Shown one piece after another: positions 26,301-34,365 of a stretch of DNA of 34,468 nt (position 1 is the first letter of the stretch; the number at the start of each line of letters is the position of its first letter). The stretch is from Pediococcus damnosus (GTDB lineage: Bacteria; Bacillota; Bacilli; Lactobacillales; Lactobacillaceae). The notes beneath the pieces were generated by a model that saw only the letters and a program-made list of their open reading frames with translations, was not told where the DNA came from and searched no databases. Location: contig NZ_JQBD01000014.1 of assembly GCF_001437255.1 (NCBI RefSeq), forward strand, positions 1-34,468, in the 5' to 3' direction. A program made the position numbers and the translations under genes.

Positions 26301-27071
26301 ATGAGTAAATTAGCTATTATTACAGGCGCCGGTCAAGGTATCGGCGAGGGTATCGCTCATCGCTTGGCCCAAGATGGTTATGCGATCGCTGTTGCAGATA
26401 TCAATCAAAATACCGCTAACAAAGTTGCACAGGATTTACAGGACGATGGTTATTCTGCTAAGTCCTACTTAGTAGACGTCGCAAATCGTGAACAAGTTTT
26501 CCAATTAGTTGCTGATGCAGTTGCTGACTTAGGCGAGCTTTCCGTATATGTTAACAACGCCGGCGTTGCATTTATTGATTCGTTTATCGACTCTGACCCA
26601 AATGACGTCGAACGTTTATTGGATGTTAATCTCAAGGGAACTTATTGGGGGATTCAAGCTGCGGCAACACAATTTAAAAACCAGGGTCATGGTGGCCGCA
26701 TTGTTAATGCCGCATCCCTTGCTGGCTATGAAGCTTCCGCATTACAAAGTGCTTATTCTGCTTCAAAGTTTGGGATCCGTGGATTAACCCAGTCTGCCGC
26801 TAAGGAGCTGGCTAAATACAAAATTACCGTTAATGCTTATAATCCTGGCATTGTGCGTACTAAAATGCGCGACGCGATTGATAAAAAAACCGCCAGTATC
26901 AAACATAAAACTGTTGCGCAACAACAGGCTGATTGTTTAACCGAAATCGCTATTGGTCGTGAAGCGACACCTGCTGATATAGCTGAAGTGGTTGCCTGGT
27001 TTGCCTCTGACGCTGCTGGTTATGTGACAGGCCAGTCCCTACAGGTTGATGGCGGTATGAGATTCCATTAA
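26301..27071 (+). CDS. Short-chain dehydrogenase, acetoin/diacetyl reductase-like
   Basis: A 256-aa classical SDR with NAD(P)-binding TGAGQGIG at 8-15, D33 in VADIN suggesting NAD(H) preference, NNAG at 85-88, and catalytic S139, Y152 and K156 (YSASK). Overall sequence resembles ButA/BudC enzymes, which interconvert diacetyl, acetoin and 2,3-butanediol. The ribosome site is AGAGGAAAAAAT. No promoter is evident between the T-box terminator and this gene, so transcription may depend on T-box read-through, unexpected for an SDR. The base composition is higher in GC than the leader before it. The fine substrate is not settled by sequence. Confidence 0.88.
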   Translation: MSKLAIITGAGQGIGEGIAHRLAQDGYAIAVADINQNTANKVAQDLQDDGYSAKSYLVDVANREQVFQLVADAVADLGELSVYVNNAGVAFIDSFIDSDPNDVERLLDVNLKGTYWGIQAAATQFKNQGHGGRIVNAASLAGYEASALQSAYSASKFGIRGLTQSAAKELAKYKITVNAYNPGIVRTKMRDAIDKKTASIKHKTVAQQQADCLTEIAIGREATPADIAEVVAWFASDAAGYVTGQSLQVDGGMRFH

Positions 27072-27083
27072 AAATATGATTAC

Positions 27084-27125
27084 AAAAGTACATTTCTGGT
27101 TTTATAAACAGAAACGTACTTTTTA
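27084..27125. terminator. Bidirectional terminator between the SDR gene and AbiE
   Basis: A 15-bp stem (27084-27098 with 27109-27123, one wobble) is flanked by A and T tracts, so it can serve both convergent transcripts. Confidence 0.7.
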
Positions 27126-27234
27126 ATTCTTTGTTCTTCAATATCTGTTATTGATAAGAATGTTTTATCTGACAGGTTAAAAAATCTTTAATCAACTCGT
27201 GTCAATTTTCAATACTAAATTAAACTGTCTACCA

Positions 27235-28083
27235 CTATTTACTTTTCTCGAAAATACAATCAAAAAGTCGACGTACTGCCAAACACGTTTCTGAAAATTC
27301 AATATTCATCGCGTAATCATTATCTTCTGCATAAACTCTCCATGTTCTCTGTAATTCTGGATTTTTCTCAATTAATTTTAGTATTTTTAGATAGTTAGGT
27401 ATTAAACTTAAACTACCACGTTTTTTACTGGTATTTTTTATAGCTGTTCTAAGTATTTTGAAATCAATATTCTTTTTTTCTAACTTTTCTAACATATAAA
27501 CATCATAAAAATCCTTGGCTCTAGTATTATCAATGGACCTGGAAATAATGGATTCCATTTTTTCTGCAAGAATAGTTTCAATATTATATGCCATAACATG
27601 GATAGTTCTTTCTTCAGTCAAAAGTTTATGCCCATACTTCATTTCTTTAGGTGTGATTTTGTCACCCGTAGATATATCGATTTTTATTGTAGTTTGTATT
27701 TTAAAGTAATGTGCACTGATATGAACACGATATCCATTGTATTCATCATCTTTACGAATAGGTTCTATTTTTTTAAATTCAAGGTAAATTGCATCATCGG
27801 GTAAATGAATTGAACAAATTTGAATAACCGCTGCTTGCATCGATTGCATTGTTACTGATAACCCCACAATGGTTGTATCTAGATCCATTGTTGTTCGCGT
27901 ATTGGTCCCAATTAGTGATGCAATTAGAAAACCACCCTTTAAAACAAAATTATTTTTCATTTTAGATACTGAAATTCGTTCGAGTAATTCATCTAGCATG
28001 ACTCCTTGTAGCATTAACTGTACAGAAATATTTCGTTCTTTCGCTTCCTTCTTTAAATATGCTTTAAACTGCATACCGTTCAC
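27235..28083 (-). CDS. abiEii: AbiEii-type nucleotidyltransferase toxin
   Basis: The 282-aa protein is an AbiEii/MenT-type nucleotidyltransferase. Motifs seen are LKGG (48-51), D67-L-D69 in TTMDLDTTI, the strand IKIDIS (D136), and the helix EKMESII...RAKDFYDVY with K175, K190, D191 and D194. These enzymes transfer nucleotides to tRNA or another target and stop growth on phage infection; the AbiEi antitoxin represses the operon (type IV toxin-antitoxin). The gene starts 11 bp after the antitoxin stop, on the same strand. It ends before a bidirectional terminator. It lies beside the restriction genes in the defence island. Confidence 0.9.
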   Translation of the reverse strand: MNGMQFKAYLKKEAKERNISVQLMLQGVMLDELLERISVSKMKNNFVLKGGFLIASLIGTNTRTTMDLDTTIVGLSVTMQSMQAAVIQICSIHLPDDAIYLEFKKIEPIRKDDEYNGYRVHISAHYFKIQTTIKIDISTGDKITPKEMKYGHKLLTEERTIHVMAYNIETILAEKMESIISRSIDNTRAKDFYDVYMLEKLEKKNIDFKILRTAIKNTSKKRGSLSLIPNYLKILKLIEKNPELQRTWRVYAEDNDYAMNIEFSETCLAVRRLFDCIFEKSK

Positions 28084-28094
28084 AAAATGATCTT

Positions 28095-28688
28095 TTATAA
28101 CAAAACCTCCATGTAATTTCTAATGATTTTTTCAACACTCATTATTTCAGCATATTTCATAAGTTTAGTGACATCTTTATTTTTTAACTGAGCATACTCG
28201 TTCATTGCCTGTGAAATTAGTTCAGCGTCCTTACGATTTTTTCCGCGAACTAAATCACAAAGCGTTTTTTCAATGTTATAAACTTTCACACTGTTTCCAT
28301 TGGGTGTAATCCCAGTTACAATGCCCAGATTATATAAGTCTTTCTTCTGAGAATAAGCTCTAACTTTTTCCTTAGGCAACGATGCCGTATTGTATGGTCG
28401 TGGAAACGTCATATCAAATTTACGTGGCGTTCTATCCGTCATTTCATGTAAAAAAAGTGCTGTGTTATATGAAAAAATTCCCTTTTTAAAACGATACTGT
28501 AAATTAAACATTTCATCTTCAAATAAATCAGGGTCACCATAAATACCAGGTTCCATTCGTTCAATAACTCCAGCCTTAGCCAACTTGGACAAATAAAACC
28601 TGTTAATACCAATTTGCATTGCATCTTTGTTGGTTATATACCCGTTATTCTCTTGCATAAAGGCAATTATTTTTTCATTTGTTTGCAT
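28095..28688 (-). CDS. abiEi: AbiEi-type antitoxin / transcriptional autoregulator
   Basis: A 197-aa protein with an N-terminal winged helix (NNGYITNKDAMQIGINRFYLSKLAKAGVIERMEPGIYG, about 14-51) and the C-terminal domain of AbiEi antitoxins (FSYNTALFLHEMTDRTP, FPRPYN, YNIEKTLCDLVRGKNRKD). AbiEi proteins bind inverted repeats at their own promoter and neutralise AbiEii without stable binding. The gene has an AGAGGTTACTA ribosome site and a promoter with a perfect TATAAT, and is the first of the two-gene operon. Confidence 0.9.
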   Translation of the reverse strand: MQTNEKIIAFMQENNGYITNKDAMQIGINRFYLSKLAKAGVIERMEPGIYGDPDLFEDEMFNLQYRFKKGIFSYNTALFLHEMTDRTPRKFDMTFPRPYNTASLPKEKVRAYSQKKDLYNLGIVTGITPNGNSVKVYNIEKTLCDLVRGKNRKDAELISQAMNEYAQLKNKDVTKLMKYAEIMSVEKIIRNYMEVLL

Positions 28689-28716
28689 TAGTAACCTCTT
28701 TTAACGATTTTGTTTC

Positions 28717-28746
28717 ATTATATCATCTATGCAACATATTCGTTAA
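28717..28746 (-). promoter_or_regulatory. Promoter of the abiE operon
   Basis: On the minus strand TTAACG (28741-28746) and TATAAT (28717-28722) are 18 bp apart, about 30 bp before the AbiEi ATG. Confidence 0.5.
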
Positions 28747-28998
28747 ATAAAAAGGATTTCCTATTCTGCACCTCCCCCTCAAAATATAAATACACATTAA
28801 GTTCATCAATTGATGTTTTAATTCAAATTTTCAAACTATTTATCTATGAAATATAGATTTATTCTGAAGAACCAAAAAACATCGTGACTTTAAATAGTCG
28901 CGACGTTTCGAATTAATCCCATTTAATTTTAAAAATCACATTTATGCTTCATTAGCTAAATACTTCTTATTTTTCACAAGATCAATTTAGTCCCAGCT
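28747..28998. other. Gene-free region between abiE and the TauE/SafE gene
   Basis: No coding sequence was found. Apart from the terminator at 28874-28908 the stretch is AT-rich without clear structure. Confidence 0.4.
28874..28908 (-). terminator. Intrinsic terminator downstream of the TauE/SafE gene
   Basis: In the minus-strand transcript AAACGTCGCGACT pairs with AGTCACGATGTTT (13 bp with wobbles, 6-nt loop), followed by U6. Confidence 0.65.
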
Positions 28999-29718
28999 CT
29001 AGAAAAACAAATAATAAATCCCACTCAGTCCAATAAACCGGTAAATCCATTTTCTAAACACTTGGTCATCAAGTTTAGACGCAATTCTGGTTGCGATAAT
29101 TGTTCCAATTCCAGCGGCAACCATCCCCACCAAGATGTAAGGTACATCATGGGGTACCAGAATTCCATTGGCCACTCGCACACTGTTTATGTAAAAAGCA
29201 TCAATTAAAAAGAATCCCTGGATGTTAGCCGTATATTCCGGAATTGACTTAGATAATGACAGGAAATAGAGTGCCATCAAAGGACCGCCAATCCCCAGCA
29301 AGCCATTGAAGAATCCAGAAATAATCATAAAACCAACTGCTATGTACCAAGGAAACTTGCGATCACCCGAGTTTTTGACCAATGTAAAGTACAAATACAG
29401 CGCCACCAGCAAACCACCCAACATCATCCGCATCACATGGGTATCCAAAACGCTACTAAGATGCACTGACCAGGTGGCCACCGCCGCATAAATAATGAAT
29501 GGTGGTAGCACGCGTTTTAACTTAAATTCATGCCGATATCTGAACGTCAAACCGACCATGCTTGCCAACATGCTTAATCCAGCGATTCCGGCGGCCGGAG
29601 CAATCGGCAAAATGGCTGGAAAGAAGGTCATCATGACGATCACTGCACCGAAGCCAGTCAAGCCCTGAACTAATCCAGCCAACATTGCCGGAAAGAAAAT
29701 TAATAACCAAGTTGCCAT
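28999..29718 (-). CDS. TauE/SafE (TSUP) family membrane transporter
   Basis: A 239-aa protein with about seven to eight hydrophobic segments and the two-fold repeat of the TSUP family: AGLVQGLTGFGAVIVMM near the N-terminus and SGFFNGLLGIGGPLMALY in the middle, each with the G-x-x-GFG/G-x-GG signature. Family members move sulfite, sulfonates or other organic anions. An AGAGGAG ribosome site precedes the ATG. It has no functional partner beside it, so its substrate is unknown. Confidence 0.88.
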   Translation of the reverse strand: MATWLLIFFPAMLAGLVQGLTGFGAVIVMMTFFPAILPIAPAAGIAGLSMLASMVGLTFRYRHEFKLKRVLPPFIIYAAVATWSVHLSSVLDTHVMRMMLGGLLVALYLYFTLVKNSGDRKFPWYIAVGFMIISGFFNGLLGIGGPLMALYFLSLSKSIPEYTANIQGFFLIDAFYINSVRVANGILVPHDVPYILVGMVAAGIGTIIATRIASKLDDQVFRKWIYRFIGLSGIYYLFF

Positions 29719-29756
29719 GACGAATCTCCTCTAATAAGTTATGCATCTAGTATGGA

Positions 29757-30131
29757 TTAACCACAGACCAAGGTCAATGACTTCATTAGCTTAAAACTAC
29801 CGAATCGGGAATTGAATAAAATTCTTTGCTTCACTATACTTTTTTCGAACAAAAAGGCTTCAACATCATTCGTTGAGACCAGGCATGCTCTTTTATTTAT
29901 TTGAAATTCCGTGGGAACCAGTTTAATGAGCCGATTATGGGTCAACCAACAAATGATCTTCAAGTTAGCACACGCTTTACCATAATTTCCATACCTAGCA
30001 AGTGTATCATATTGGCCCATCCTAACCATTTTTACCGATGGCATTGTTTGTATTTTTAACGAATTATTAGTTGTTGTAAGCCATTCAGAATTTAAATTCT
30101 TTAATCTAAAATATTCTCCTTGAAGAGCCAC
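29757..30131 (-). CDS. Doubtful 124-aa ORF, unrecognised
   Basis: An open frame with a GTG start and no ribosome site at the right distance; an AAGGAG lies inside the first codons, with no ATG shortly after it until residue 30. The product (basic, rich in N, L and K) matches nothing I know. A segment near 60-95 loosely resembles a helix-turn-helix followed by a D-V-E-A-F-L ending, as in excisionase-like proteins, but this is weak. It may be a decayed gene or noncoding. Confidence 0.2.
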   Translation of the reverse strand: MALQGEYFRLKNLNSEWLTTTNNSLKIQTMPSVKMVRMGQYDTLARYGNYGKACANLKIICWLTHNRLIKLVPTEFQINKRACLVSTNDVEAFLFEKSIVKQRILFNSRFGSFKLMKSLTLVCG

Positions 30132-30149
30132 CCGTCAATATGGACAATC

Positions 30150-30247
30150 TCCAGCAATGATGATAGCGTGTAATAGAAATGAAGAGTCCATGACTCAAGG
30201 AAAATATTCTCTAAAGACGCATACGTCCAGGTATGCCGTCTTTTTTT
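30150..30247 (+). ncRNA. Possible small RNA ending in a strong plus-strand terminator
   Basis: An intrinsic terminator (stem from 30213-30224 with 30230-30240, T7 at 30241-30247) faces the plus strand although no plus-strand gene lies upstream in this area. TTGAAG (30119-30124) and GACAAT (30142-30147) are 17 bp apart and could start a transcript of about 95 nt, which would include a GAGTC-CAT-GACTC hairpin. The promoter is weak; the terminator is convincing. Confidence 0.3.
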
Positions 30248-30251
30248 ACAC

Positions 30252-30286
30252 AAAAATAGTTCTCCACCGATCAGAGTGAAGAACTA
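30252..30286 (-). terminator. Intrinsic terminator of dps
   Basis: In the minus-strand transcript TAGTTCTTCAC pairs with GTGGAGAACTA (11 bp, one wobble, 8-nt loop), followed by U5. It lies about 35 bp after the dps stop. Confidence 0.7.
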
Positions 30287-30319
30287 CGGTCATTGCACCG
30301 ATTCTATCTATTTCGGATC

Positions 30320-30853
30320 TTAATTGTCCTCTGGATCTCCTGGGCCGTCCGGACCTTTAGGACTCTCAGGCTTTGCTTCATTCTCCTGTGGTCCTTTATC
30401 CAAGAAGGCACTCACCATCCAAATCAGTTTATCCATTTCGGCTTTATAGCCGTTTAACATATCCTGCGTAGGTAGGTCGTGCTCTTCATCTGTGATCTCA
30501 ATTCCTTGTTGGTACTGATCGCGCACGTACCTAAAATCATGATCCAAATGTTGCATCAGTTCAGGAAGTGGAAATTGACCAAACTCGATTATCTCATCTG
30601 GTAAATTTGTGTGATCGATAAATTCATGGGTCGTCGCAAATGGTTTCCCACCAAGAGCGATTAACCGTTCTGCCACTTCATCTAATTGTTCCGCAAACTC
30701 TTCATTGAAGTCATCCATTTTTGGATGTAATTTAAAGAATTCGGGACCTCGCATATACCAGTGAATCTGTTGAACATTGACTTGTAACTGACTCAAATCA
30801 GCAATCAATTGGTTTAAATGTGCTTGAGTCTTGGGAAATTGATCTTCGCTCAT
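30320..30853 (-). CDS. dps: Dps-family ferritin-like DNA-protecting protein
   Basis: A 177-aa Dps protein that stores iron and uses peroxide to oxidise it, protecting DNA. All ferroxidase ligands are present at the same numbers as in Listeria Dps: H31 (QIHWYMRGP), H43 and D47 (LHPKMDDF), D58 and E62 (LDEVAERL). The last 25 residues form an unusual acidic tail rich in P, G, E and D, absent from typical Dps and unlike the lysine tails that bind DNA. The ribosome site is GGAAGGAG. A TAGCCAA-TTGGCTA palindrome (30884-30900) lies about 30 bp upstream and may be a regulatory hairpin or operator. Confidence 0.93.
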   Translation of the reverse strand: MSEDQFPKTQAHLNQLIADLSQLQVNVQQIHWYMRGPEFFKLHPKMDDFNEEFAEQLDEVAERLIALGGKPFATTHEFIDHTNLPDEIIEFGQFPLPELMQHLDHDFRYVRDQYQQGIEITDEEHDLPTQDMLNGYKAEMDKLIWMVSAFLDKGPQENEAKPESPKGPDGPGDPEDN

Positions 30854-30883
30854 AAAAAGTAGCTCCTTCCAGTTTTCCAGGCT

Positions 30884-30900
30884 TAGCCAACCATTGGCTA
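30884..30900. repeat. Palindrome upstream of dps
   Basis: TAGCCAA (30884-30890) and TTGGCTA (30894-30900) are perfect 7-bp arms with a 3-bp loop. Its place next to a TATAGC -10-like element suggests an operator. It does not fit the PerR box. Confidence 0.35.
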
Positions 30901-30958
30901 TACTTTCAGCTTAAAGGGTTTCAGCGCTCGACTCAAGGAATTTGACCACCGTTTTTAG

Positions 30959-31648
30959 TTACTGAATGGCTGCCACAAATCGTTCTGCAATTTCTTTGGG
31001 CCGCGTAATCGCACCACCAACCACAACACTCATTGCACCAATCCTCAAAGCCTCTTTTGCCATTCCCGGTTCGTGAATTCTGCCTTCCGCAATCGTTGGA
31101 ATTCCCGCTTGAACTAACTTTTTAATTAAAACAAAATCAGGCCCCGTTTGCGTTTGGCTTTCTTCTGTATAGCCACTTAACGTGGTCCCCACAAAATCCA
31201 CACCGGCCTCATAAGCCACTTTGCCCTCTTCAAACGTCGAAGTATCGGCCATGAAAAGTTGATCAGGATATTTAGCTTTCATCTGATGAATAAACTCAGG
31301 CACCGTCAAACCATCGTGTCTTGGGCGATCTGTACAATCAAACGCAATCACGGCAACTCCTGTGGCAACCAATTCAGATACCTCTTTTGCGGTCGCGGTA
31401 ATGAATGGTTTTTCTGGCAGGTAATCCCGTTTGATGATGCCGATAATTGGCAAATCCGTCACAGCTTGAATCTGTTTGATATCACGAACCGAATTGGCCC
31501 GTAATCCTTTGGCACCGGCCTGTTCTGCTGCTTTGGCAAACAAAGGCATGACGCCGCCCTGTTCGGTATACATCGGTTCATTAGTAAGGGCTTGGCAAGA
31601 TACAATGAGATTTCCTTTAACTTGATTGACAAATGCTTGTTTATTCAT
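30959..31648 (-). CDS. nanE: N-acetylmannosamine-6-phosphate 2-epimerase
   Basis: A 229-aa TIM-barrel enzyme of the NanE family, converting N-acetylmannosamine-6-phosphate to N-acetylglucosamine-6-phosphate. Family stretches are [14 protein letters not shown] at the start, GIIKRDY near 74, [10 protein letters not shown] near 112, [11 protein letters not shown] near 135, [10 protein letters not shown] near 155, and AEGRIHEP near 190. The ribosome site is GGAGGAAAAACA. No nanA, nanK or sialic-acid transporter is adjacent in this window, so it may serve uptake of ManNAc via a general PTS or recycling. It is divergent from an RpiR-type regulator. Confidence 0.93.
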   Translation of the reverse strand: MNKQAFVNQVKGNLIVSCQALTNEPMYTEQGGVMPLFAKAAEQAGAKGLRANSVRDIKQIQAVTDLPIIGIIKRDYLPEKPFITATAKEVSELVATGVAVIAFDCTDRPRHDGLTVPEFIHQMKAKYPDQLFMADTSTFEEGKVAYEAGVDFVGTTLSGYTEESQTQTGPDFVLIKKLVQAGIPTIAEGRIHEPGMAKEALRIGAMSVVVGGAITRPKEIAERFVAAIQ

Positions 31649-31668
31649 TGTTTTTCCTCCATAATATA

Positions 31669-31697
31669 TTTATATTGGATAATTTCTCCACAAGCAA
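31669..31697 (-). promoter_or_regulatory. Promoter of nanE
   Basis: On the minus strand TTGCTT (31692-31697) and TATAAA (31669-31674) are exactly 17 bp apart, about 20 bp before the ATG. Confidence 0.6.
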
Positions 31698-31719
31698 AGA
31701 ATACCACGTTACTTTTTAA

Positions 31720-31734
31720 TTGTAAACGGATACA
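31720..31734. promoter_or_regulatory. Candidate cre site between nanE and the RpiR-type regulator
   Basis: TTGTAAACGGATACA fits every fixed position of WTGNAANCGNWNNCW and is close to the ideal palindrome. It lies upstream of the nanE promoter and just before the regulator's promoter region, so CcpA could act on either. Confidence 0.7.
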
Positions 31735-31804
31735 ACGAATCGATTTCTTTTTGCGTTTTTGGAGTGTAAAATAATTAGTAAGAGAAACTGGAGGAAAATT
31801 TGCC

Positions 31805-32674
31805 ATGACCTATGTAGAAACAATCAAGTTGCGCTATGATGATTTAACCAAATCTGAAAAGAAAGTTGCCGATTATGTGATTGGAGCGGGCGATAAACTC
31901 ATCAACCAAACTTTAACGGATGTCAAAAAAGCAACCGGTGTGGGTGACGCAACGATTGTCCGTTTCTGTCAAAAACTAAACTATCAGGGCTTTTCTGACT
32001 TAAAAATTGCCATTGCAAAAGTTGCCTATAAACAGGACACAGCCAAAGAGTCACCCGATTCTTACGTGGATCTCGTCAGCAATCGTTTGATGGATGCCAT
32101 CCGCTCCACTTCCGCGTTAGTAAACGTCAAAGACCTCAACCGCGGCATTGAGCTCATTCACAATGCTCAGCGAATTTTTATCTTTGGCGTGGGTTCAAGT
32201 GGCGTCACCGCAATGGACATGGCTTCGCGGTTTCTGCGCGAAGGCATTCAAGCCGAAGCGATTACCGATTCACATTATCAGGCACAAAATGCCGCGTTGA
32301 TGAACGAACACGATTTAGTCATTGCCTTTAGTCTGTCGGGAAGCACAAAGGATGTTTTTGATTCTTGCAAAGTTGCCAAACAGAATGGTGCCAAATTAAT
32401 CATTGTGACCAACCATTTGTTGTCTCCAATTGCCAAACAGGGTGATGTCGTCTTGCAAACTGCAGTGGAAGAACTGTTAATGAACGGCGGTTCTCTATCT
32501 GGCAAGATTTCGCAACTCTGTGTGTGTGATCTCTTGATTACAGGTTACACAATTACTTATCACATAAACTCGTTGAAAATGCGTGAACGCGTTTTACGAT
32601 CAATTATTAATAAATCGATGGACTATCCTTTTCAGGAAGCTAACTTCCAATTTAATGGCTTTTTTGCCATTTAG
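31805..32674 (+). CDS. MurR/RpiR-family transcriptional regulator with SIS domain
   Basis: The 289-aa protein has an N-terminal HTH_6 domain (1-77, KSEKKVADYVIG...GVGDATIVRFCQKLNYQGFSDLK) and a SIS sugar-phosphate-binding domain (about 107-240, IFIFGVGSSGVTAMDM and DLVIAFSLSGSTKDV). It is likely to sense an amino-sugar phosphate such as ManNAc-6-P or GlcNAc-6-P and to control nanE, which is divergent from it. A GGAGGAAAA ribosome site precedes the ATG. The last 13 codons overlap a hairpin and its stop is inside the terminator structure. Confidence 0.9.
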   Translation: MTYVETIKLRYDDLTKSEKKVADYVIGAGDKLINQTLTDVKKATGVGDATIVRFCQKLNYQGFSDLKIAIAKVAYKQDTAKESPDSYVDLVSNRLMDAIRSTSALVNVKDLNRGIELIHNAQRIFIFGVGSSGVTAMDMASRFLREGIQAEAITDSHYQAQNAALMNEHDLVIAFSLSGSTKDVFDSCKVAKQNGAKLIIVTNHLLSPIAKQGDVVLQTAVEELLMNGGSLSGKISQLCVCDLLITGYTITYHINSLKMRERVLRSIINKSMDYPFQEANFQFNGFFAI

Positions 32675-32693
32675 GAAAGCTAGCTTCTTTTTT
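32636..32693 (+). terminator. Terminator overlapping the end of the rpiR-type gene
   Basis: GAAGCTAACTTCC (32636-32648) pairs with GGAAAGCTAGCTTC (32674-32687) and T6 follows; a smaller AATGGC-GCCATT hairpin sits in the loop. The stop codon (32672-32674) lies inside the structure. Confidence 0.6.
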
Positions 32694-32727
32694 GTTAACT
32701 AAGGAAATTTTAAAACCGATAAACATC

Positions 32728-32757
32728 AAAAAAAAGCCCCGTATAATTGCAGGCTTT
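32728..32757 (-). terminator. Intrinsic terminator of the coiled-coil protein gene
   Basis: In the minus-strand transcript AAAGCC pairs with GGCTTT across a 13-nt loop, followed by a long U tract (A8 region from 32728). Confidence 0.55.
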
Positions 32758-32775
32758 AATGCTCATATTTATTTA

Positions 32776-34365
32776 CTACCAGTACCCTTTATTTTCACCA
32801 GTCGCAAAACCGTACTTTGTGAGTTGCGGATACAAACCGAATTTGCTTAGCAAAGCGCCCACCATATCATGGGTATTTAAGCGATAAAAATGAATAAGTT
32901 TGTTTTTTGGCACTGATTTATCCATGATAGCTACCTGGCTATGGTGCATCCCCCCGGTATCACAAAAAACAAGATCAAATCGTTTTGCCCCAGCCAGCAT
33001 CGCTAATCGGTCGCCCTTAATTTCGGCCGTATCTGCCACCGTCGTGATTACGCCAAATGGCTTCAAATATTCCTTATAATCAAAATTCCGTTTCCATGTG
33101 GCAATCAACACCTGCTTACCATCCAAAGCTGACTTCACTTCAGGCATAACTTTGTTCGTCGATAGCCGTTGTTTATGATTATGATGCGCCACTCGCTCCA
33201 AACGCCGCTTGAAAAATGGCAAAGCTTTCTCTAAAACAAGTTCTGTATCGTCCTGTACCAAACGACCACGGTATGCATTGCCATTTACCAATTCAAGTTG
33301 CTTCGGATTTTTAACATTATAGTGAATGACAAAATTCACGTCGGTAAATGTTGTGACATTCTCTGTGATATGAATAAACCCAAACCGAATCTGCGGATCT
33401 TGATTTTCAACTTCTTGCGCCATTTGAGGCTCAACACGCCGCATATAGGCATCATATAAACGCTCCAATAAATCGAATTCGGATAGATCCGCTCGCCCAA
33501 CTCTCGTCATTAACGTTTCCAATAATGTTTTAGTCGAAACGCGATGCAATTGGTGTTCAACGTTGAAATTTACCAAGGATTCAAAACGGTTACTGATAAT
33601 TTGGCGATTTAAATTAGCTTGATTGGCCGCTTTTTGAGCAGCTTTAATTTGTATTTTTAGCTGTTGATTTTCTTGGTGAACGGTTTTCATTTCAGCTTTG
33701 GTTGTTTCTTGATTTTTAATCTCTTCTCTAAATAATTTGAGCATATCAGCTGCTGATAACTGGTAATAATGTGTTTTCTGCCCAAGATAACGATTCGCTA
33801 AAAAACCGATTAACACGTTTGATAAACTTTGAACCTGTTTTTGATGTTCATCGGCAGCTAACTTTGGTTTGACGTGGCGAGCTAATATGGTAAAGTTCGC
33901 TTTAGTTCTTTGCATTTCTTCATGAATCGCCAGTACTTCATCGTTTGCGAGGGATTTTTCTGCGAGGAGCCGTTTAATCACCGCTTCTTTTTGTTGCAGC
34001 TCTTGTTCATTATCCTTAAGTTGCTGGTCTTTGGCCTGTAATTTTTGTTGCAAATTAGTCTGATTAGCGTTTCGTTTTTGCTTATTTAATTGCTGACTTA
34101 ACTGTAAATTTTGTTTACCACTGGCCACCAATTTCTTTTGGAGTTTGGTATACTGCTGCTTTAACTTCCGATACTTTGTCTTCTCGTGATCATTTTTCGG
34201 CAATGATGACTGTGATTTAGCGGTGGCTTCTGGCGCAATTGTCTCGCTAGCTTGCCGATCCAATTGCTGTTTTCGAAACTCAGCCAATTTTTTCCGGTGA
34301 TCCGCTTGTTGTTTGTGTTTTGTATCCCGCTGCTGCTGACGAAAACCAGAATGAAATTTTGCCAT
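32776..34365 (-). CDS. Coiled-coil protein with a DUF2325-like C-terminal domain
   Basis: A 529-aa protein with no signal peptide or membrane segment. Residues 1-160 are very rich in K and Q with a long heptad pattern, and a second coiled coil spans about 210-265. The middle (about 270-420) is globular and unrecognised. The C-terminal 110 residues (GKQVLIATWKRNFDYKEYLK... and FDLVFCDTGGMHHSQVAIMDK) follow the pattern of DUF2325, in which a small Rossmann-like domain begins with a strand and ends near a conserved H. Its function is unknown. The AGGAGGGTTACA ribosome site supports the start. Confidence 0.55.
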   Translation of the reverse strand: MAKFHSGFRQQQRDTKHKQQADHRKKLAEFRKQQLDRQASETIAPEATAKSQSSLPKNDHEKTKYRKLKQQYTKLQKKLVASGKQNLQLSQQLNKQKRNANQTNLQQKLQAKDQQLKDNEQELQQKEAVIKRLLAEKSLANDEVLAIHEEMQRTKANFTILARHVKPKLAADEHQKQVQSLSNVLIGFLANRYLGQKTHYYQLSAADMLKLFREEIKNQETTKAEMKTVHQENQQLKIQIKAAQKAANQANLNRQIISNRFESLVNFNVEHQLHRVSTKTLLETLMTRVGRADLSEFDLLERLYDAYMRRVEPQMAQEVENQDPQIRFGFIHITENVTTFTDVNFVIHYNVKNPKQLELVNGNAYRGRLVQDDTELVLEKALPFFKRRLERVAHHNHKQRLSTNKVMPEVKSALDGKQVLIATWKRNFDYKEYLKPFGVITTVADTAEIKGDRLAMLAGAKRFDLVFCDTGGMHHSQVAIMDKSVPKNKLIHFYRLNTHDMVGALLSKFGLYPQLTKYGFATGENKGYW

